Below are positions 63,550-64,000 of a stretch of DNA of 64,000 bases, in pieces (the stretch's first letter is position 1; each line of letters opens with the position of its first letter). Both the position numbers and the translations under genes were made by a program. The notes under the pieces were generated by a model that worked only from the letters and a program-made list of their open reading frames with translations, did no database searches and was not told the DNA's origin. This stretch comes from Pelagibacteraceae bacterium (GTDB lineage Bacteria; Pseudomonadota; Alphaproteobacteria; HIMB59): NCBI GenBank assembly GCA_019651435.1, contig BOYI01000004.1, positions 60,083-124,082 on the forward strand, written 5' to 3'.

Positions 63550-64000
63550 TATTTATATTTATGAATTTTTTATTAATTTTTCTTTTTTTATATTGTAATA
63601 ATTAATACTTTATCTTTTTTAAGAAACTAGATTGCAAAAAAGTTCTAATTTTTTTCTATTTAAAAAAATCAAGGTTATTAAATGGTTCATCTATATAATG
63701 ATTTTTTTATCAAAAAATAATGCCCTTACTATTGAAATGTTTTTTTTTCCCCCACTTAACATGAACATTTTTTTTTATTATACTATCTATTTCAAAGTGT
63801 TTTAAAACGCTTTTATAGTTTTTTATAAAATTTGTATTATTTGAAAATAAATTTATATTTTCTTTTTACTTACCCTCGATAAAATTGTAGATTGAGGGAG
63901 AAAGAAATATATTTCTTTTTTGAATTTATAAATTTTCAACATTTACTTTTTGTCCCTATAATGGTAGAAATACTTCCTTCAAAAAAAATATTTAAGGAAA
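63550..64000 (-). CDS. ABC transporter ATPase, broken and partial at window edge
   Basis: On the minus strand, pieces in different frames give ABC ATPase landmarks in the right order: a Q-loop-like FLPQSTILSR (about 63871-63910), a signature LSGG at 63748-63759, ISIVRALFFDKK near 63700-63740, and Walker B with D-loop DEPFNNLD at 63668-63691. The Walker A part would lie beyond 64000. The gene converges on the dehydrogenase-like gene. Several indels break it, so neither the substrate nor the exact end can be given. Confidence 0.5.

Noticed and set aside
62019..64000. The last 2 kb as noncoding or foreign AT-rich DNA
   Set aside because: Protein landmarks in correct order appear in mixed frames on both strands, so it is coding sequence with poor base quality.

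Overview
The window is a strongly AT-rich, densely packed piece of a bacterial chromosome, most likely from a streamlined marine alphaproteobacterium. Supporting signs are the tolR-tolA-tolB-pal-cpoB order, the rrn order 16S-tRNA-Ile-tRNA-Ala-23S-5S, an initiator tRNA of alphaproteobacterial type, a class II DAHP synthase, and overlapping or abutting neighbours almost everywhere. An AEGEAN-169/HIMB59- or SAR11-like origin is my inference from general character, not a demonstrated placement. I see no prophage, insertion sequence, CRISPR array or defence island.

The sequence itself carries many single-base indels. About twenty conserved housekeeping genes are split into two or more frames that read through perfectly once one base is added or removed, often in an A or T run. 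tRNA-Ile also carries compensating indels. I treat these as likely assembly or read errors and annotate the whole reconstructed gene span. Quality is good from about 33 to 44 kb and very poor after 62 kb.

Layout: 0-4.2 kb Tol-Pal envelope system; 4.2-10.4 kb tilS, ftsH, glmM, hisZ, purA; 10.4-12.1 kb rpoH and rluD on the minus strand; 12.1-20.7 kb the distal dcw cluster (murG, murC, murB, ddl, ftsQ, ftsA, ftsZ, lpxC); 20.8-25.6 kb fumC, gpmA, a LysE-family exporter and a two-gene saccharopine module; 25.6-34.1 kb a polyamine island (aguA, aguB, a PotFABC-type transporter, puuA, puuB) that would import putrescine, make it from agmatine, and start the gamma-glutamyl route of its breakdown; 34.1-36.3 kb an FAD-linked oxidase and tsaC; 36.3-40.7 kb glmU, glmS and an unrecognised 429-residue protein; 40.7-48.8 kb class II DAHP synthase, a nicotinate phosphoribosyltransferase-like enzyme, gltX, cysS, cimA, a TrmJ-type methyltransferase and rpsD; 48.8-55.9 kb a nine-gene minus-strand run (sfsA, map, purB, purC, purS, purQ, purL, bolA, grxD) with no intergenic space; 55.9-62 kb a CinA-like gene, tRNA-Met, tRNA-fMet and a complete rRNA operon with promoter, boxA and a 16S processing stem.

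The last 2 kb is so damaged that no frame stays open, but piecing frames together gives a glucose/sorbosone dehydrogenase-like protein with a C-terminal cytochrome c domain, and a minus-strand ABC ATPase running off the edge. The cell-biology core is ordinary. The most distinctive content is the polyamine module beside the saccharopine pair, and the unknown gene coupled to glmS.
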